DNA from: Halomonas ventosae
Lineage (GTDB): Bacteria; Pseudomonadota; Gammaproteobacteria; Pseudomonadales; Halomonadaceae
Assembly (NCBI RefSeq): GCF_004363555.1
Contig: NZ_SNZJ01000028.1
Span: 1 to 36,334, forward strand
DNA: 36,334 nucleotides
Reading direction: 5' to 3'
Shown in pieces: positions 15,666-24,009 of this stretch. Made by a program: the position numbers and the translations under genes. The notes beneath the pieces are model-generated. The model searched no databases, was not told where the DNA came from, and worked only from the letters and a program-made list of their open reading frames with translations. The number at the start of each line of letters is the position of its first letter. The first letter of the stretch is position 1.

Positions 15666-16904
15666 TCAAGCCCTGATCGGAACGACCTTCTCGCCGCCTC
15701 GGGCTACCTGGTGCTCGATCAACTCCCCCCATGCCTGCCACGCCTTCCGCTGCTCCTCGGCATAGTCGTGCCGCTGGTACACGCCGACCAGCGGGTTCTC
15801 GTGCGCATGGTTCAAGACAAGCTCGATCACGTGGGGCTGCACGCCGCAGTGCTTCGCCATGCCGGTCGCCACGCTGCGACGCAGGTCGTGGGCGGTGAAG
15901 CTCGGGATCTCGAGAGCCCTGCGGAGACGCTGGACAGCCTTGGTCGGCGCGTCGGTACTCATCGGGTCACCGAATCTGCCAATGAAGACGCGGTCGCCCT
16001 TTCGCGGGAGTGCGTCGAGGATGCCGATGGCCAGGCCAGGAAGGTAGACGGTCTGCCCTCGATGAGCCTTGGTGTCAGCCGCCGGGATCGTCCAGACGCC
16101 GGCCTCAAGGTCCAAGTCCTCCCATCGCATCGCCACCAGCTCGCCCCGCCGCTGGCCGGTCAGGATCAGCATCTTGAGAGCCGCAGCCACGGACGGATGC
16201 AGCATCGTGCCGTCGATCTCACGCCACAGAAGGCTCAGCTCTGCGATGCTCAGAACGCGCTCTCGAGGCCGGTCGCGGGTGGCGCCGACCTTGGAGGGCT
16301 GGATGCCGGCGGTCGGGTTCTCTTCGATCTGCCCACGCGCCTCAGCGAAGTCGAACATGGCTCGCAGCATCGAGAGGCACTTCCGGGCATCTGCTCGAGA
16401 TCCCTCGGCGATGGTGGCGATCTCCACGCTCACGAGCTTGCGGATCATGGATCGGACCAGCAGGTCGCCTAGGGGTTTCTTCAGGTAACGGTTCCAACGC
16501 CAGCGATGCAGCTTCACCGTGTCTTCAGACGGCGGACGGCGGGTCGATCCTGTAGGCGCGGTCGAGTAGATCGGCAGCCAGGCGTCGAACAGCTCACCCA
16601 TGGTCCAGGCGGCCAGGTTCTCGGCCCTCTGCTGGCGCTGCTGGCGCTTGGGGTTGATACCCTCGTGAAGCAGTCCGTGCGCCTCCCCATGCGCCTGACG
16701 GGCCTCCTGAAGCCCCATAGTTGGATATCTACCCAGCTTGAGGCTGTCGGCCTTCCCGCCGAATCGGTAGCGGTGGTACCAGGCCTTCGACCCAGTAGGC
16801 GTGACTCGAAGCGCCAGCCCCCCTCCATGGGGCGATGACACGGCTTGCCAGTACACCTTATCCCGAGGCTTGAGTGCTGCGAGCTGGCGATCAGTAGTCA
16901 GCAT
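15666..16904 (-). CDS. int: P4-type tyrosine integrase
   Basis: The 412-residue recombinase integrates and excises the element at a specific site. It has the P4/DUF4102-type N-terminal arm-binding domain (GGGLALRVTPTGSKAWYHRY, 27-46), a core-binding domain, and the catalytic domain. The catalytic residues are Arg253 (TGQRRGELVAMRWEDL), the HxxR box His339-Arg342 (TAHDLRRSVATGMA), His366 (LNHAHENPLVGVY), and the nucleophile Tyr376 or Tyr381. GGAGGTG precedes the ATG. It is the gene nearest the chromosomal side, so an attachment site is expected between 16,905 and 17,260. All catalytic residues are present, so the integrase appears functional. Confidence 0.93.
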   Translation of the reverse strand: MLTTDRQLAALKPRDKVYWQAVSSPHGGGLALRVTPTGSKAWYHRYRFGGKADSLKLGRYPTMGLQEARQAHGEAHGLLHEGINPKRQQRQQRAENLAAWTMGELFDAWLPIYSTAPTGSTRRPPSEDTVKLHRWRWNRYLKKPLGDLLVRSMIRKLVSVEIATIAEGSRADARKCLSMLRAMFDFAEARGQIEENPTAGIQPSKVGATRDRPRERVLSIAELSLLWREIDGTMLHPSVAAALKMLILTGQRRGELVAMRWEDLDLEAGVWTIPAADTKAHRGQTVYLPGLAIGILDALPRKGDRVFIGRFGDPMSTDAPTKAVQRLRRALEIPSFTAHDLRRSVATGMAKHCGVQPHVIELVLNHAHENPLVGVYQRHDYAEEQRKAWQAWGELIEHQVARGGEKVVPIRA

Positions 16905-16925
16905 GGGGCACCTCCAGTTCGGCAG

Positions 16926-16959
16926 GGGTGGCCCCTATGGAAATCCAGAGGGGCCACCC
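16926..16959 (-). repeat. Inverted repeat just upstream of the integrase gene
   Basis: GGGTGGCCCCT at 16926-16936 and AGGGGCCACCC at 16949-16959 form a perfect 11-bp inverted repeat with a 12-base loop, 22 bases upstream of the int start. No T-run follows on either strand, so an operator, integrase arm site or RNA structure is more likely than a terminator. Confidence 0.6.
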
Positions 16960-17259
16960 GGGGGCCGGCTGTAGCCCGCGTCCTAGAGCCTCTGGCCCAT
17001 GTGGCCCATGCGGCCCACCTGAAAACGATATGGGTGGAGGTGAATTCTGAGCGATGCCGTCTATTGAGCGCGGTTAGCATGGGGCCTATCCGATCTGGTA
17101 ATCACATACGCAGCATATAACCACACATCCGGATAGACCACCATATTAGTCAAGGGGAGAGAAACCCCATGGAAATCAAGGCATCGACTTATACTGAGAC
17201 ATAGTGGAGTTATGAATCCATTACCTACCTGGAGTGAGGGCACCCTGCCCGGAACGCGA
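16960..17259. other. Probable island edge; expected attachment-site region
   Basis: No gene is supported here. The left part carries short repeats of GGCCCATG/GGCCCACC type (about 16995-17025), and the middle is AT-rich compared with both neighbours (17,040-17,220). A P4-type integrase would normally have its attachment core in this stretch, but no tRNA gene overlaps it and I could not find a matching direct repeat elsewhere in the window, so the other end probably lies to the left of position 1. Confidence 0.4.
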
Positions 17260-17291
17260 CGACGCCCCGCAGCCTTGCCTGCGGGGCGTCG
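17260..17291 (-). terminator. Strong GC hairpin downstream of the FAH-family gene
   Basis: CGACGCCCCGCAG and CTGCGGGGCGTCG form a perfect 13-bp stem around a 6-base loop, 26 bases after the stop of the hydrolase gene. There is no clear T-run, so termination is likely but unproven; it marks the end of native chromosome next to the island. Confidence 0.6.
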
Positions 17292-17316
17292 CCGTTGGGG
17301 GCTGGCGCGGCGTCCC

Positions 17317-17982
17317 CTACTCCACCACGCGGGTGGTGATCTCCAGCCCGCCGGTGAGGGTGAAGTGCAGCGTCGCGCCTCGCTCCAGCGGCCCCACCCC
17401 GGCCGGGGTGCCGGTCAATACCACGTCGCCCGGCTGCAGGGTGAAGTGGCGGCTCATCTCCGCCACCAGGGTCGCCACCGGGAAGAGCATGTCCGCCCCC
17501 TCGCCGTGCTGGCGCGGCTCGCCGTTCACCGCCAGGGTGAAAGCGAGCCCGCTCCAGTTGGGCACCTGAGAGAGCGACAGGAAGGACGAGAGCGGGCAGG
17601 CGCCGTCGAAGGCCTTGGCGATCTCCCAGGGGTGCCCCTTCTCCTTGAGGCGCGACTGGACGTCACGCAGGGTCAGGTCCAGGGCCAGCCCGATGCCGAC
17701 GATGCCGCGCTCGGCCTCGTCGGCGGTGACGTGGGAGAGCTCCTCGCCGATCAGCAGCGCCAGCTCCGTCTCGTAGTGCACCTCGCCCCGCGCAAAGGGG
17801 GCGTCGACCGGCTGCTCCAGCGGGACGGCAGCCGTCGCCGGCTTGATGAAGAGCAGCGGCTCGCTGGGCACCGGGTTGTCCAGCTCCCGGGCATGGTCGG
17901 CGTAGTTTCGGCCGACGCAGACGATCTTGCCCAGCGGCTCGGGAAATGGCTGGCCATCGGTGAAACGGGGCACGAAACGCAT
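17317..17982 (-). CDS. Fumarylacetoacetate hydrolase-family protein (YcgM-like acylpyruvase)
   Basis: The 221-residue enzyme belongs to the FAH family, close in length to E. coli YcgM, which cleaves acylpyruvates or decarboxylates oxaloacetate. Metal-binding acids are visible at Glu71 and Glu73 (HYETELALLIG) and Asp102 (LALDLTLRD). The substrate-binding end shows GDVVLTGTPAGVGPL. The N-terminal CVGRNYADHARELDN is the usual signature. GGAGAAG precedes the start. It is downstream of ectD on the same strand after about 100 bases and is likely a separate gene. The exact substrate cannot be read from sequence. Confidence 0.88.
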   Translation of the reverse strand: MRFVPRFTDGQPFPEPLGKIVCVGRNYADHARELDNPVPSEPLLFIKPATAAVPLEQPVDAPFARGEVHYETELALLIGEELSHVTADEAERGIVGIGLALDLTLRDVQSRLKEKGHPWEIAKAFDGACPLSSFLSLSQVPNWSGLAFTLAVNGEPRQHGEGADMLFPVATLVAEMSRHFTLQPGDVVLTGTPAGVGPLERGATLHFTLTGGLEITTRVVE

Positions 17983-18085
17983 GGCGGTTCTTCTCCTTCT
18001 GGTGGTCGCCGCCGCGGTCAGGCGACAAGCCCTTCAGTCTACCCCAGCGACACCCTGGGTCCAGCGTACCGGCGAGGCCTGCCGC

Positions 18086-19090
18086 TCACGATGGCGCTTC
18101 GGGCGACCAGCGCTCGCCCGGCTCGTGGGCCAGGAAGCGCGGGCGCCGGCGGCTCGCCCCGAAGGGGGCCACGCAGCGGTTGTCGAGGCGATTGTAGACG
18201 AAGAAGGCGTTGCTGCGCGGGTCCGGCGACATGTTGGCATTGGAGCCGTGCAGCACGTTGCAGTCGAACAGCAGCAGGCCACCCGCCGCGCCGGTCGGCG
18301 CCTCGATGCCATGCCGGTCGATCAGCGCGCGCAGCGCCTCACGCCCCGGCACCCCGACCTCCTGCTGCTTGAGCGACTGCCTGTGGTTGTCGTCCGGGGT
18401 CTCGCCGAGGCAGGGCACGAAGACCCGGTGGGAGCCCGGCACCAGCATCAGCGGCCCGTTGAAGTGGTGGTTGTCGGTGAGCACGATGGAGGCGCTCACC
18501 GCATGCATGGCCGGCATGCCGTCCTCGGCGTGCCAGGTCTCGAAGTCGGAGTGCCAGCTGAAGCCCTTGCCCTCGAAGCCCGGCTTGTAGTTGATGCGCG
18601 ACTGGTGGACATAGGCCTCCCCGCCGAGGATCTGGCGGGCACGGCCCATCAGGCGCTCGTCCCGGGCCAGGCGCGAGAAGACCCGCGAGAGGAAATGCAC
18701 GGCGAACAGCGAGCGGATCTCGTTGCCCGAGGGCTCGGTGATGCTGAAGTCGCGGCCGCGGAAGTCGTCGTTGTCGAGCAGGGCCCTGAGTTCCCGGCGC
18801 AGCTCGGCGAGCTCGTCGCCAGTGATGAAGCCGGGCTCGAAGAGGAACCCCTGGCGCTCGAACGCATCGAGCTGCGCCTGGCTCAGTGGCCCTTCCTCGG
18901 CACGCCCCTTGACCACCCCCTCGTGGCGGCTGAGCCACGGCATGTCCAGCGGCTCGGCCAGCCGGGTGGGATAGGGGTCCTGGCCCGGGCGCGGCGCGCT
19001 CTTCACGCGGCTCTGGGGGTCGGGCGAGTCGACGACACCATGATGGGAAACGGTGTTCTCAAACGCACGGTCAGACGTCTTGACTGACAT
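18086..19090 (-). CDS. ectD: Ectoine hydroxylase EctD
   Basis: EctD converts the compatible solute ectoine to 5-hydroxyectoine using Fe(II), oxygen and 2-oxoglutarate in the cytoplasm. The 334-residue product has the enzyme signature GFSWHSDFETWHAEDGMP with iron ligands His180 and Asp182, and the third ligand His281 in NVLHGSN. Length matches characterised Halomonas EctD. The start at 19090 is fixed by AGGAGGTGA seven bases upstream. The ectABC synthesis genes are not next to it, as in several halomonads where ectD stands alone. This is the strongest clue to a halophilic host. Confidence 0.95.
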   Translation of the reverse strand: MSVKTSDRAFENTVSHHGVVDSPDPQSRVKSAPRPGQDPYPTRLAEPLDMPWLSRHEGVVKGRAEEGPLSQAQLDAFERQGFLFEPGFITGDELAELRRELRALLDNDDFRGRDFSITEPSGNEIRSLFAVHFLSRVFSRLARDERLMGRARQILGGEAYVHQSRINYKPGFEGKGFSWHSDFETWHAEDGMPAMHAVSASIVLTDNHHFNGPLMLVPGSHRVFVPCLGETPDDNHRQSLKQQEVGVPGREALRALIDRHGIEAPTGAAGGLLLFDCNVLHGSNANMSPDPRSNAFFVYNRLDNRCVAPFGASRRRPRFLAHEPGERWSPEAPS

Positions 19091-19224
19091 CCAATCACCT
19101 CCTGTGTGTCCGTGATCAGTCTCAGCAAAACTCGTGTTCCGACGGCGAGGCAGCCGTGGGCGACCCCAGTGAAGGAGCCGCACGAGGCCATATGGTGACG
19201 CCCTCGGGGGTTTCAAGGGCAACG

Positions 19225-19248
19225 AAAAAAGCCACCTCGATGGGTGGC
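19225..19248 (-). terminator. Rho-independent terminator of the tRNA operon
   Basis: On the minus strand GCCACC-CATCGA-GGTGGC is followed by six T residues (19225-19230). It lies about 60 bases after the last tRNA of the operon. Confidence 0.88.
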
Positions 19249-19308
19249 CTCTTCTATGCTGCGACTCTTGATGTGCCTGGCGATGGGCCAGGGCTTCCCG
19301 GTACTTGA

Positions 19309-19384
<76 letters not shown>

Positions 19385-19427
19385 TCGGGAACCGACTCGA
19401 GTCACAGAATCGGAAACAGGGTTGGCG

Positions 19428-19502
19428 TGGCTGGGGTACCAGGATTCGAACCTGGGAATGCCGATACCAAAAACCGGTGCCTTACCACTTGGCTATACCC
19501 CA
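19428..19502 (-). tRNA. tRNA-Gln(TTG)
   Basis: A complete cloverleaf: acceptor TGGGGTA with TACCCCA, D-arm AGCCAAGTGGTAAGGC, anticodon loop TTTTGGT (anticodon TTG), T-arm AGGTTCGAATCCT, and encoded CCA. It is the middle gene of the tRNA operon. Confidence 0.97.
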
Positions 19503-19508
19503 GCAGAT

Positions 19509-19584
19509 TGGTGGCCAGAGACGGAATCGAACCGCCGACACGGGGATTTTCAATCCCCTGCTCTACCGACTGAGCTATCTGGCC
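19509..19584 (-). tRNA. tRNA-Phe(GAA)
   Basis: A complete cloverleaf: acceptor GGCCAGA with TCTGGCC, D-arm AGCTCAGTCGGTAGAGC, anticodon stem-loop GGGGA-TTGAAAA-TCCCC (anticodon GAA), T-arm GGTTCGATTCC, and encoded CCA. It is the first gene of the operon, just downstream of a strong promoter. Confidence 0.97.
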
Positions 19585-19600
19585 GCTGCCAACGGTGCGT

Positions 19601-19629
19601 ATTAAACCCCAGCGGGCCGTTTCCGTCAA
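19601..19629 (-). promoter_or_regulatory. Sigma-70 promoter of the tRNA operon
   Basis: On the minus strand TTGACG (19624-19629) is followed after exactly 17 bases by TTTAAT (19601-19606), then a GC-rich discriminator (ACGCACCG). Such discriminators are typical of stable-RNA promoters under stringent control. It lies about 17 bases before tRNA-Phe. Confidence 0.8.
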
Positions 19630-19676
19630 CCCCTTCCGTTTCAGAAAGATGGCCGAGGAACGGCGACACGGCCGGG

Positions 19677-19949
19677 CTACTCGCCCCGGGGAACATAGCC
19701 CTCGGCCTGGTCGGTCTCGCGGTTGTCGAGGAAGCGCTCCATCTGCTCCATCAGGTACTCCCGTGAGGCGGGATCGAGCATGTTGAGGTGCTTCTCGTTG
19801 ATCAGGCGAGTCTGCAGCGCCTGCCACTCCTCCCAGGCCTGGCGGGAAACGCTGGCCTGGATCTCCTGGCCCTTCTTGCCGGGCAACGGCGGGAACGGCA
19901 GGGCATCCATTTCCTTCTGGTACTTGCGACAGAAGACGGTCTGGCTCAT
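19677..19949 (-). CDS. yggX: Iron-trafficking / oxidative-damage protection protein YggX
   Basis: The 90-residue cytoplasmic protein matches the YggX family, which protects iron-sulfur enzymes and DNA from oxidative damage and may shuttle Fe(II). Signatures are MSQTVFCRKYQKEMDALPFP at the start, PGKKGQEIQASVSRQAWEEW, and the conserved LNMLDPASREYLMEQMERF. Cys7 is the conserved cysteine. It lies 22 bases after mutY with its own GAGGAG ribosome site, the classical mutY-yggX pairing, and is probably co-transcribed with it. Confidence 0.95.
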   Translation of the reverse strand: MSQTVFCRKYQKEMDALPFPPLPGKKGQEIQASVSRQAWEEWQALQTRLINEKHLNMLDPASREYLMEQMERFLDNRETDQAEGYVPRGE

Positions 19950-19971
19950 CGGGTCTCTCCTCGTGCGGGTG

Positions 19972-21063
19972 TCAGGGCCCGGCGGTGGTGGTCAGTGCGA
20001 AGGGCGCCAGGGACGCCAGCAGCGCCTTGACCGGCGCCGCCAGGCCGATGCTGGCGGGATCGGAGGGATCGTACCAGCAACGCGCCTCGTCCACCGCGTC
20101 CAGCCGGCCGATCCGTGCCGGCTGCGGGGTGATCTCGAGGCGGAAGTGGCTGAAGACATGGGTGAAGGGCGTCCAGGCGGTCTCGAGCACGCTGCCCGGC
20201 GCCCGGGCGTCCAGCCAGGCCCGCAGGGCCTCGGCATCGTCGAACTGGGGCAGGCTCCAGAGCCCGCCCCACAGGCCGCTGGAGGGGCGCTGCTCGAGCA
20301 GCACGCGCCCCTCCCGGTCCTGCAGGAGCAGCATCACGGTGGTACGCGTGGGCAACGCCTTGCGCGGCTTGGACTCGGGGAAGCGCTTCTCCTCGCCGCG
20401 GGCGTGGGCCACACAGACATCGGCGAAGGGGCAGCGAGCGCACTCGGGGGTGCCGCGCCGGCAGAGGGTCGCGCCCAGGTCCATCATCGCCTGGGTGAAA
20501 TCGACCAGACGCTCATCGGGCGTGTAGTGCTCGGCCAGGGCCCACAGCCGGCGCTCCACCGCCGGCCGTCCCGGCCAGCCCGCCACGGCGTGCAGGCGCG
20601 TGAGGACCCGCTTGACGTTGCCGTCGAGGATCACCGCGCGCCGCCCGGTGCTCTGGGCGATGATCGCCCCGGCCGTGGAGCGGCCGATGCCGGGCAGCCC
20701 CGCCATCTCGTCGAGGCTGTGGACGGGAAAGGTCCCGCCATGCTCATCGACCACCACCCGGGCGGCCTTGTGGAGGTTGCGCCCCCGGGCGTAGTAGCCG
20801 AGCCCGGTCCACAGGTGCAGCACCTCGTCCTGGTCGGCCGCCGCCAGCGACGCCACGTCGGGAAAGCGCACCATGAAGCGCTCGAAGTAGGGGATCACCG
20901 TGGCCACCTGGGTCTGCTGCAGCATGATCTCCGAGACCCACACCCGGTAGGGGCTGCGCTCGTGCTGCCAGGGCAGGTCGTGTCGGCCGTGGGCGTCGAA
21001 CCAGGCGAGCAGGCGCTGCTGGAAGCGCTCCGGCGGCAGGATGGCGGGCGGCATGTCCGTCAT
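19972..21063 (-). CDS. mutY: A/G-mismatch adenine DNA glycosylase MutY
   Basis: MutY removes adenine mispaired with 8-oxoguanine. The 363-residue protein has the helix-hairpin-helix LPGIGRSTA (123-131), catalytic Glu45 (VSEIMLQQTQ) and Asp147 (VILDGNV), the four iron-sulfur cysteines Cys201, 208, 211 and 217 with the standard C-x6-C-x2-C-x5-C spacing, and a C-terminal NUDIX-like domain for recognising 8-oxoG (from about 235). The start at 21063 matches family length; a longer frame reaches 21123 but runs through a terminator hairpin. That terminator sits only 19 bases upstream, so mutY needs read-through or a promoter within the asmA end. Confidence 0.95.
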   Translation of the reverse strand: MTDMPPAILPPERFQQRLLAWFDAHGRHDLPWQHERSPYRVWVSEIMLQQTQVATVIPYFERFMVRFPDVASLAAADQDEVLHLWTGLGYYARGRNLHKAARVVVDEHGGTFPVHSLDEMAGLPGIGRSTAGAIIAQSTGRRAVILDGNVKRVLTRLHAVAGWPGRPAVERRLWALAEHYTPDERLVDFTQAMMDLGATLCRRGTPECARCPFADVCVAHARGEEKRFPESKPRKALPTRTTVMLLLQDREGRVLLEQRPSSGLWGGLWSLPQFDDAEALRAWLDARAPGSVLETAWTPFTHVFSHFRLEITPQPARIGRLDAVDEARCWYDPSDPASIGLAAPVKALLASLAPFALTTTAGP

Positions 21064-21081
21064 GGGGCTCTCACTGCGAAC

Positions 21082-21110
21082 AAAAAAGCGCCGACTGGGG
21101 AAGTCGGCGC
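21082..21110 (-). terminator. Rho-independent terminator after asmA
   Basis: Minus strand: GCGCCGACT-TCCCC-AGTCGGCGC, a perfect 9-bp GC stem, followed by six T residues (21082-21087). It is 23 bases after the asmA stop and only 19 bases before the mutY start. Confidence 0.92.
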
Positions 21111-21132
21111 AGGGACTGGTCATACGTGTTGC

Positions 21133-23478
21133 TCAATCGAATAGACCCTTCAGGGCATCGCGAAGTTCCTTGCCGGTCTCCTCGCCCAGGCGCTCGTCGA
21201 TCTTCTCGGCGGCGCCCTCGAGGCGCTTCTCGACCTCCTCGCCGGCACGCTGCGACGCCTCGTCGCGCAGCAGCTCGGCCAGGGTGCCCTGGAAGGCCTG
21301 GCGGTCGAGGCGACACCATTCGCCGCGGTCGCCGTCGAGCTGTCCCTCGCAACGCACCGGTAACGGCACCCGCTCCAGGCGCCGGTTGACCTCGCAGGGG
21401 GCGTTCTCGGCATTGACCAGGCGCAGCGCGGCGCGCAGGTCGAACTGCTCGCTGACCAGGTCCAGCTGACCCTTGCCGCCCACCTCCATGCCGGGCAGCG
21501 TGACCAGCAGGTCGTCACTCCTGGCGGTGCCCTCGTCCAGTGTCAGGGTGGCGCGGATGCGCTCGAAGCGGGTCTCGTCGCGCCACTCGCGGTCGAGCTG
21601 CTCGCCCTCCAGGGCGGCGGCCGTGGTGCAAAGCTCCCGGGAAACGTTGACACCGGGAATTGCCCCCTCCTCGATGCGGGTGGCGAGGTTGCCGCCCAGG
21701 TGGCGCCTGAGCTCAACCAGGGTGTTGCCGCGGGTGGCGAGCTCGCCCTCGCCGCTGAAGCGCCCGCTCAGGGGCGCCGGCTCGTTGCCGAGGGCCTCGA
21801 GCAGCGACTCCAGGCGCACACGCTCGACCTTCGGCGCCAGTTGCCAGCGGAGCGGCGTCTCGCGCAGGTCGAGGGTGCCGTCGGCGGACAGGCGGCCATC
21901 GTGGAAGCGCGACTCGAAGGCGACCAGGCGATGGCGTCCGTCGCGCCCCTCGAGGGTCAGGTCGACGTCCTGGAAGTCCAGTCCCGCCAGGCGCAGCTCA
22001 CCCAGGGCCAGGTGGGCATCGAGCGTGAGGGCGGAGAGCCACTCCGTCGGCACCAGCCCCTCCGATTCGGCGGCATGGGCCCGGCGGATGCCCGGCAGGC
22101 GCCACAGCCAGGCGCCATCGTCCTCCACCCCCGGGGGCGGCAGGTAGCCGTCCAGGTCGAGCCGGTCGCCCTGCAGGTCGGCGGCGAGCTGCTCGCCGTC
22201 ATACTGTCCCGCCAGGCGGCCGGTGAAGGTGCTGCCGTCCAGCACCAGGGTCAGGCCGGCGAGCTCGAAGCGGTCGAGATCGCCGCTGACGGGGCTGGTC
22301 AGCGCCACGTCGGAAAGCGCCTCGCCATCGGCCATCTCGGGCATCATGTCGAGCCGCGCCAGCCAGGGCCGCAGCGACAGCGGCGCCAGGCGCAGCTGGC
22401 CGGTATAGGCCGGCGCCTCGGCGAGCTGGCTGAGGTTGAGGTTGCCGTTGAGCTCCAGCCCATCGGGGCCGGTGAGCGCCAGGTCGCGCAGGCGGGCGCT
22501 CTGCTCGTCGAGGTCGGCATCCAGGGTGAAGGCCAGCGACAGCGGTACCACCTTCTCGCCCAGGCGCGGATGCTGAAGGCTGGCGTCGAGCTGCCCCTCC
22601 TCCAGCTGCAGACTGCCCTCGCCGACGTTCACGACCAGCTCGTCGCCCTGGAGGTTGACCTTCTGCTCGCTGTCGAGGCCGGCGAGGCGGTTGACCGTCT
22701 CCAGGCTCAGCCCTTCCAGCACGTGTCGGCCCTCGGCCAGGCCCAGGGCCACCCGCCCCTTCAGGGAGACCTCGCTGACCAGGCGCGCCTCACGCTCCTG
22801 CTCCCGCCAGTCGAGGCCCTCGTGCTCCGTCAGCCGGAAGGAGGCCGCGACCGGGAAGGCCCGCCCGGGATTGACGTTGCTGCCGCTGACCTGGACGTTC
22901 TCGAAGAGCAGCTCGCGGTCGCTCAGGGCATCGCGGAAGCGCACCTCACCGTCCCGGACCTGCACGCTGGCCACGTTGAGCGCCACCGAGAGGCCGGTGT
23001 CGATATCGGGGTCGGGCCCGGCGCTGGCCGGCGCCAGGGCGGCCTCGGCCTCCTCGCTGCTCTCGCCCAGCCGCTCCAGCAGCACTTCCCAGTTGCCCTC
23101 TCCCTGCGCGTCGCGCTTGAGGTCGAGGTAGAGGCCGTCGAGGGTCAGGCCGTCGATGGCGATCTCGCCGCGCAGCAGCGGCGTGAAGGCCAGGCTGACC
23201 TCGGCGTGGGAGAAGGCGGCGAAGGGTGTCGAGTCCTCCGCCTGGTCCGGCAGGCGGGCCTCGGCCTTCTCCACGCCTACTCCCAGGCGGGGGTAGAAGG
23301 ACCAGGAGAGGGCGCCATCCAGGCTCAGCTCCAGCCCGCTGTGCTCGCGCACCACCTCGACGAGCCGCGGCTTGAGGTCATCGGGATCGAAGAAGGTGGT
23401 GACGTAGACCACGGCGCCGACCATTACCAGGCCGAGTACGCCGATGGCGGCGAGCAGCGTCCGCAACAGGCGCTTCAT
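21133..23478 (-). CDS. asmA: AsmA-family envelope protein
   Basis: The 781-residue protein has one N-terminal membrane helix (about residues 5-27, LLAAIGVLGLVMVGAVVYVT) followed by the AsmA opening TTFFDPDDLKPRLVEVVREH. A long, beta-rich periplasmic region then ends in the AsmA_2 domain (GKGQLDLVSEQFDLRAALRL near 680). AsmA relatives form bridge-like or anchored proteins that influence outer-membrane lipid and protein assembly; the precise cargo is unknown. Its start overlaps the acetyltransferase stop by four bases, so the two are coupled, and a strong terminator follows. The C-terminal tail is rich in charged helical residues (RAGEEVEKRLEGAAEKIDER). Confidence 0.9.
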   Translation of the reverse strand: MKRLLRTLLAAIGVLGLVMVGAVVYVTTFFDPDDLKPRLVEVVREHSGLELSLDGALSWSFYPRLGVGVEKAEARLPDQAEDSTPFAAFSHAEVSLAFTPLLRGEIAIDGLTLDGLYLDLKRDAQGEGNWEVLLERLGESSEEAEAALAPASAGPDPDIDTGLSVALNVASVQVRDGEVRFRDALSDRELLFENVQVSGSNVNPGRAFPVAASFRLTEHEGLDWREQEREARLVSEVSLKGRVALGLAEGRHVLEGLSLETVNRLAGLDSEQKVNLQGDELVVNVGEGSLQLEEGQLDASLQHPRLGEKVVPLSLAFTLDADLDEQSARLRDLALTGPDGLELNGNLNLSQLAEAPAYTGQLRLAPLSLRPWLARLDMMPEMADGEALSDVALTSPVSGDLDRFELAGLTLVLDGSTFTGRLAGQYDGEQLAADLQGDRLDLDGYLPPPGVEDDGAWLWRLPGIRRAHAAESEGLVPTEWLSALTLDAHLALGELRLAGLDFQDVDLTLEGRDGRHRLVAFESRFHDGRLSADGTLDLRETPLRWQLAPKVERVRLESLLEALGNEPAPLSGRFSGEGELATRGNTLVELRRHLGGNLATRIEEGAIPGVNVSRELCTTAAALEGEQLDREWRDETRFERIRATLTLDEGTARSDDLLVTLPGMEVGGKGQLDLVSEQFDLRAALRLVNAENAPCEVNRRLERVPLPVRCEGQLDGDRGEWCRLDRQAFQGTLAELLRDEASQRAGEEVEKRLEGAAEKIDERLGEETGKELRDALKGLFD

Positions 23479-23927
23479 TGCTGGCCTCCCCGGGGTGACA
23501 GGTCGAGCTCGAAGTAGTCGCCGTCCTGGGTGAGCCGGTAGCCCAGCCGGGCGAGCAGCATCTGGTCGGCCACCGGCAGATGGGCGGAATCAGCATAGAG
23601 GCGGCGCCCCTCGGCATGGGCGCTCTCGCTGACCAGCGCCAGCAGCCGTGAACCGACGCCGCGACGCCGGGTCGTCCTGCGCACGCAGAGGTTCGACAGC
23701 CACCAGGCATCCTGGTAGGGCTTCACCGCCACGGCACCCAGCAGCCGGTCGTTGAATCGGGCACAGCTGAAGAGGTGGCCACTCGCGAGGTGGTCACGGA
23801 TGAACTCATCGACGGGCAGGGGCAGGCGCTCGGCGGGAGCGTCGGCATAGATGCGCGCGAGGTCGAGGCGTACCTGGGCATCCGCTTCCCAGGCGGCCTG
23901 GTCGACCTGTTGAAGGGTCACCGGCAT
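23475..23927 (-). CDS. GNAT-fold protein of the PanZ/PanM type
   Basis: The 150-residue protein has the GNAT acetyl-CoA-binding motif VRRTTRRRGVGSRLL (around residues 82-96) and the segment FSCARFNDRLLGAVAV, both characteristic of PanZ (PanM), the acetyl-CoA sensor that triggers maturation of aspartate decarboxylase PanD in pantothenate synthesis. It is slightly longer than E. coli PanZ and has an N-terminal segment RLDLARIYADAPAERLP like that family. A generic N-acetyltransferase role is the alternative. It is the first gene of a two-gene unit with asmA and is divergent from hisB across about 190 bases. Confidence 0.7.
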   Translation of the reverse strand: MPVTLQQVDQAAWEADAQVRLDLARIYADAPAERLPLPVDEFIRDHLASGHLFSCARFNDRLLGAVAVKPYQDAWWLSNLCVRRTTRRRGVGSRLLALVSESAHAEGRRLYADSAHLPVADQMLLARLGYRLTQDGDYFELDLSPRGGQQ

Positions 23928-24009
23928 GGGTGGATCTCCTTGAGCCGGGGCGGCGGGGTCGCCACCACTGTCATGGCCCGCATTGTAGCGGATGGGGCAG
24001 GCGATTCAC

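Noticed and set aside
17086..17136. CTATCCG and CGGATAG inverted repeat near the integrase
   Set aside because: Only 7 bp with a long gap; could be chance in an AT-rich stretch.
17983..18085. Possible terminator between ectD and the FAH-family gene (ACCCCAG and CTGGGT)
   Set aside because: The stem is short with a bulge and no T-run follows.
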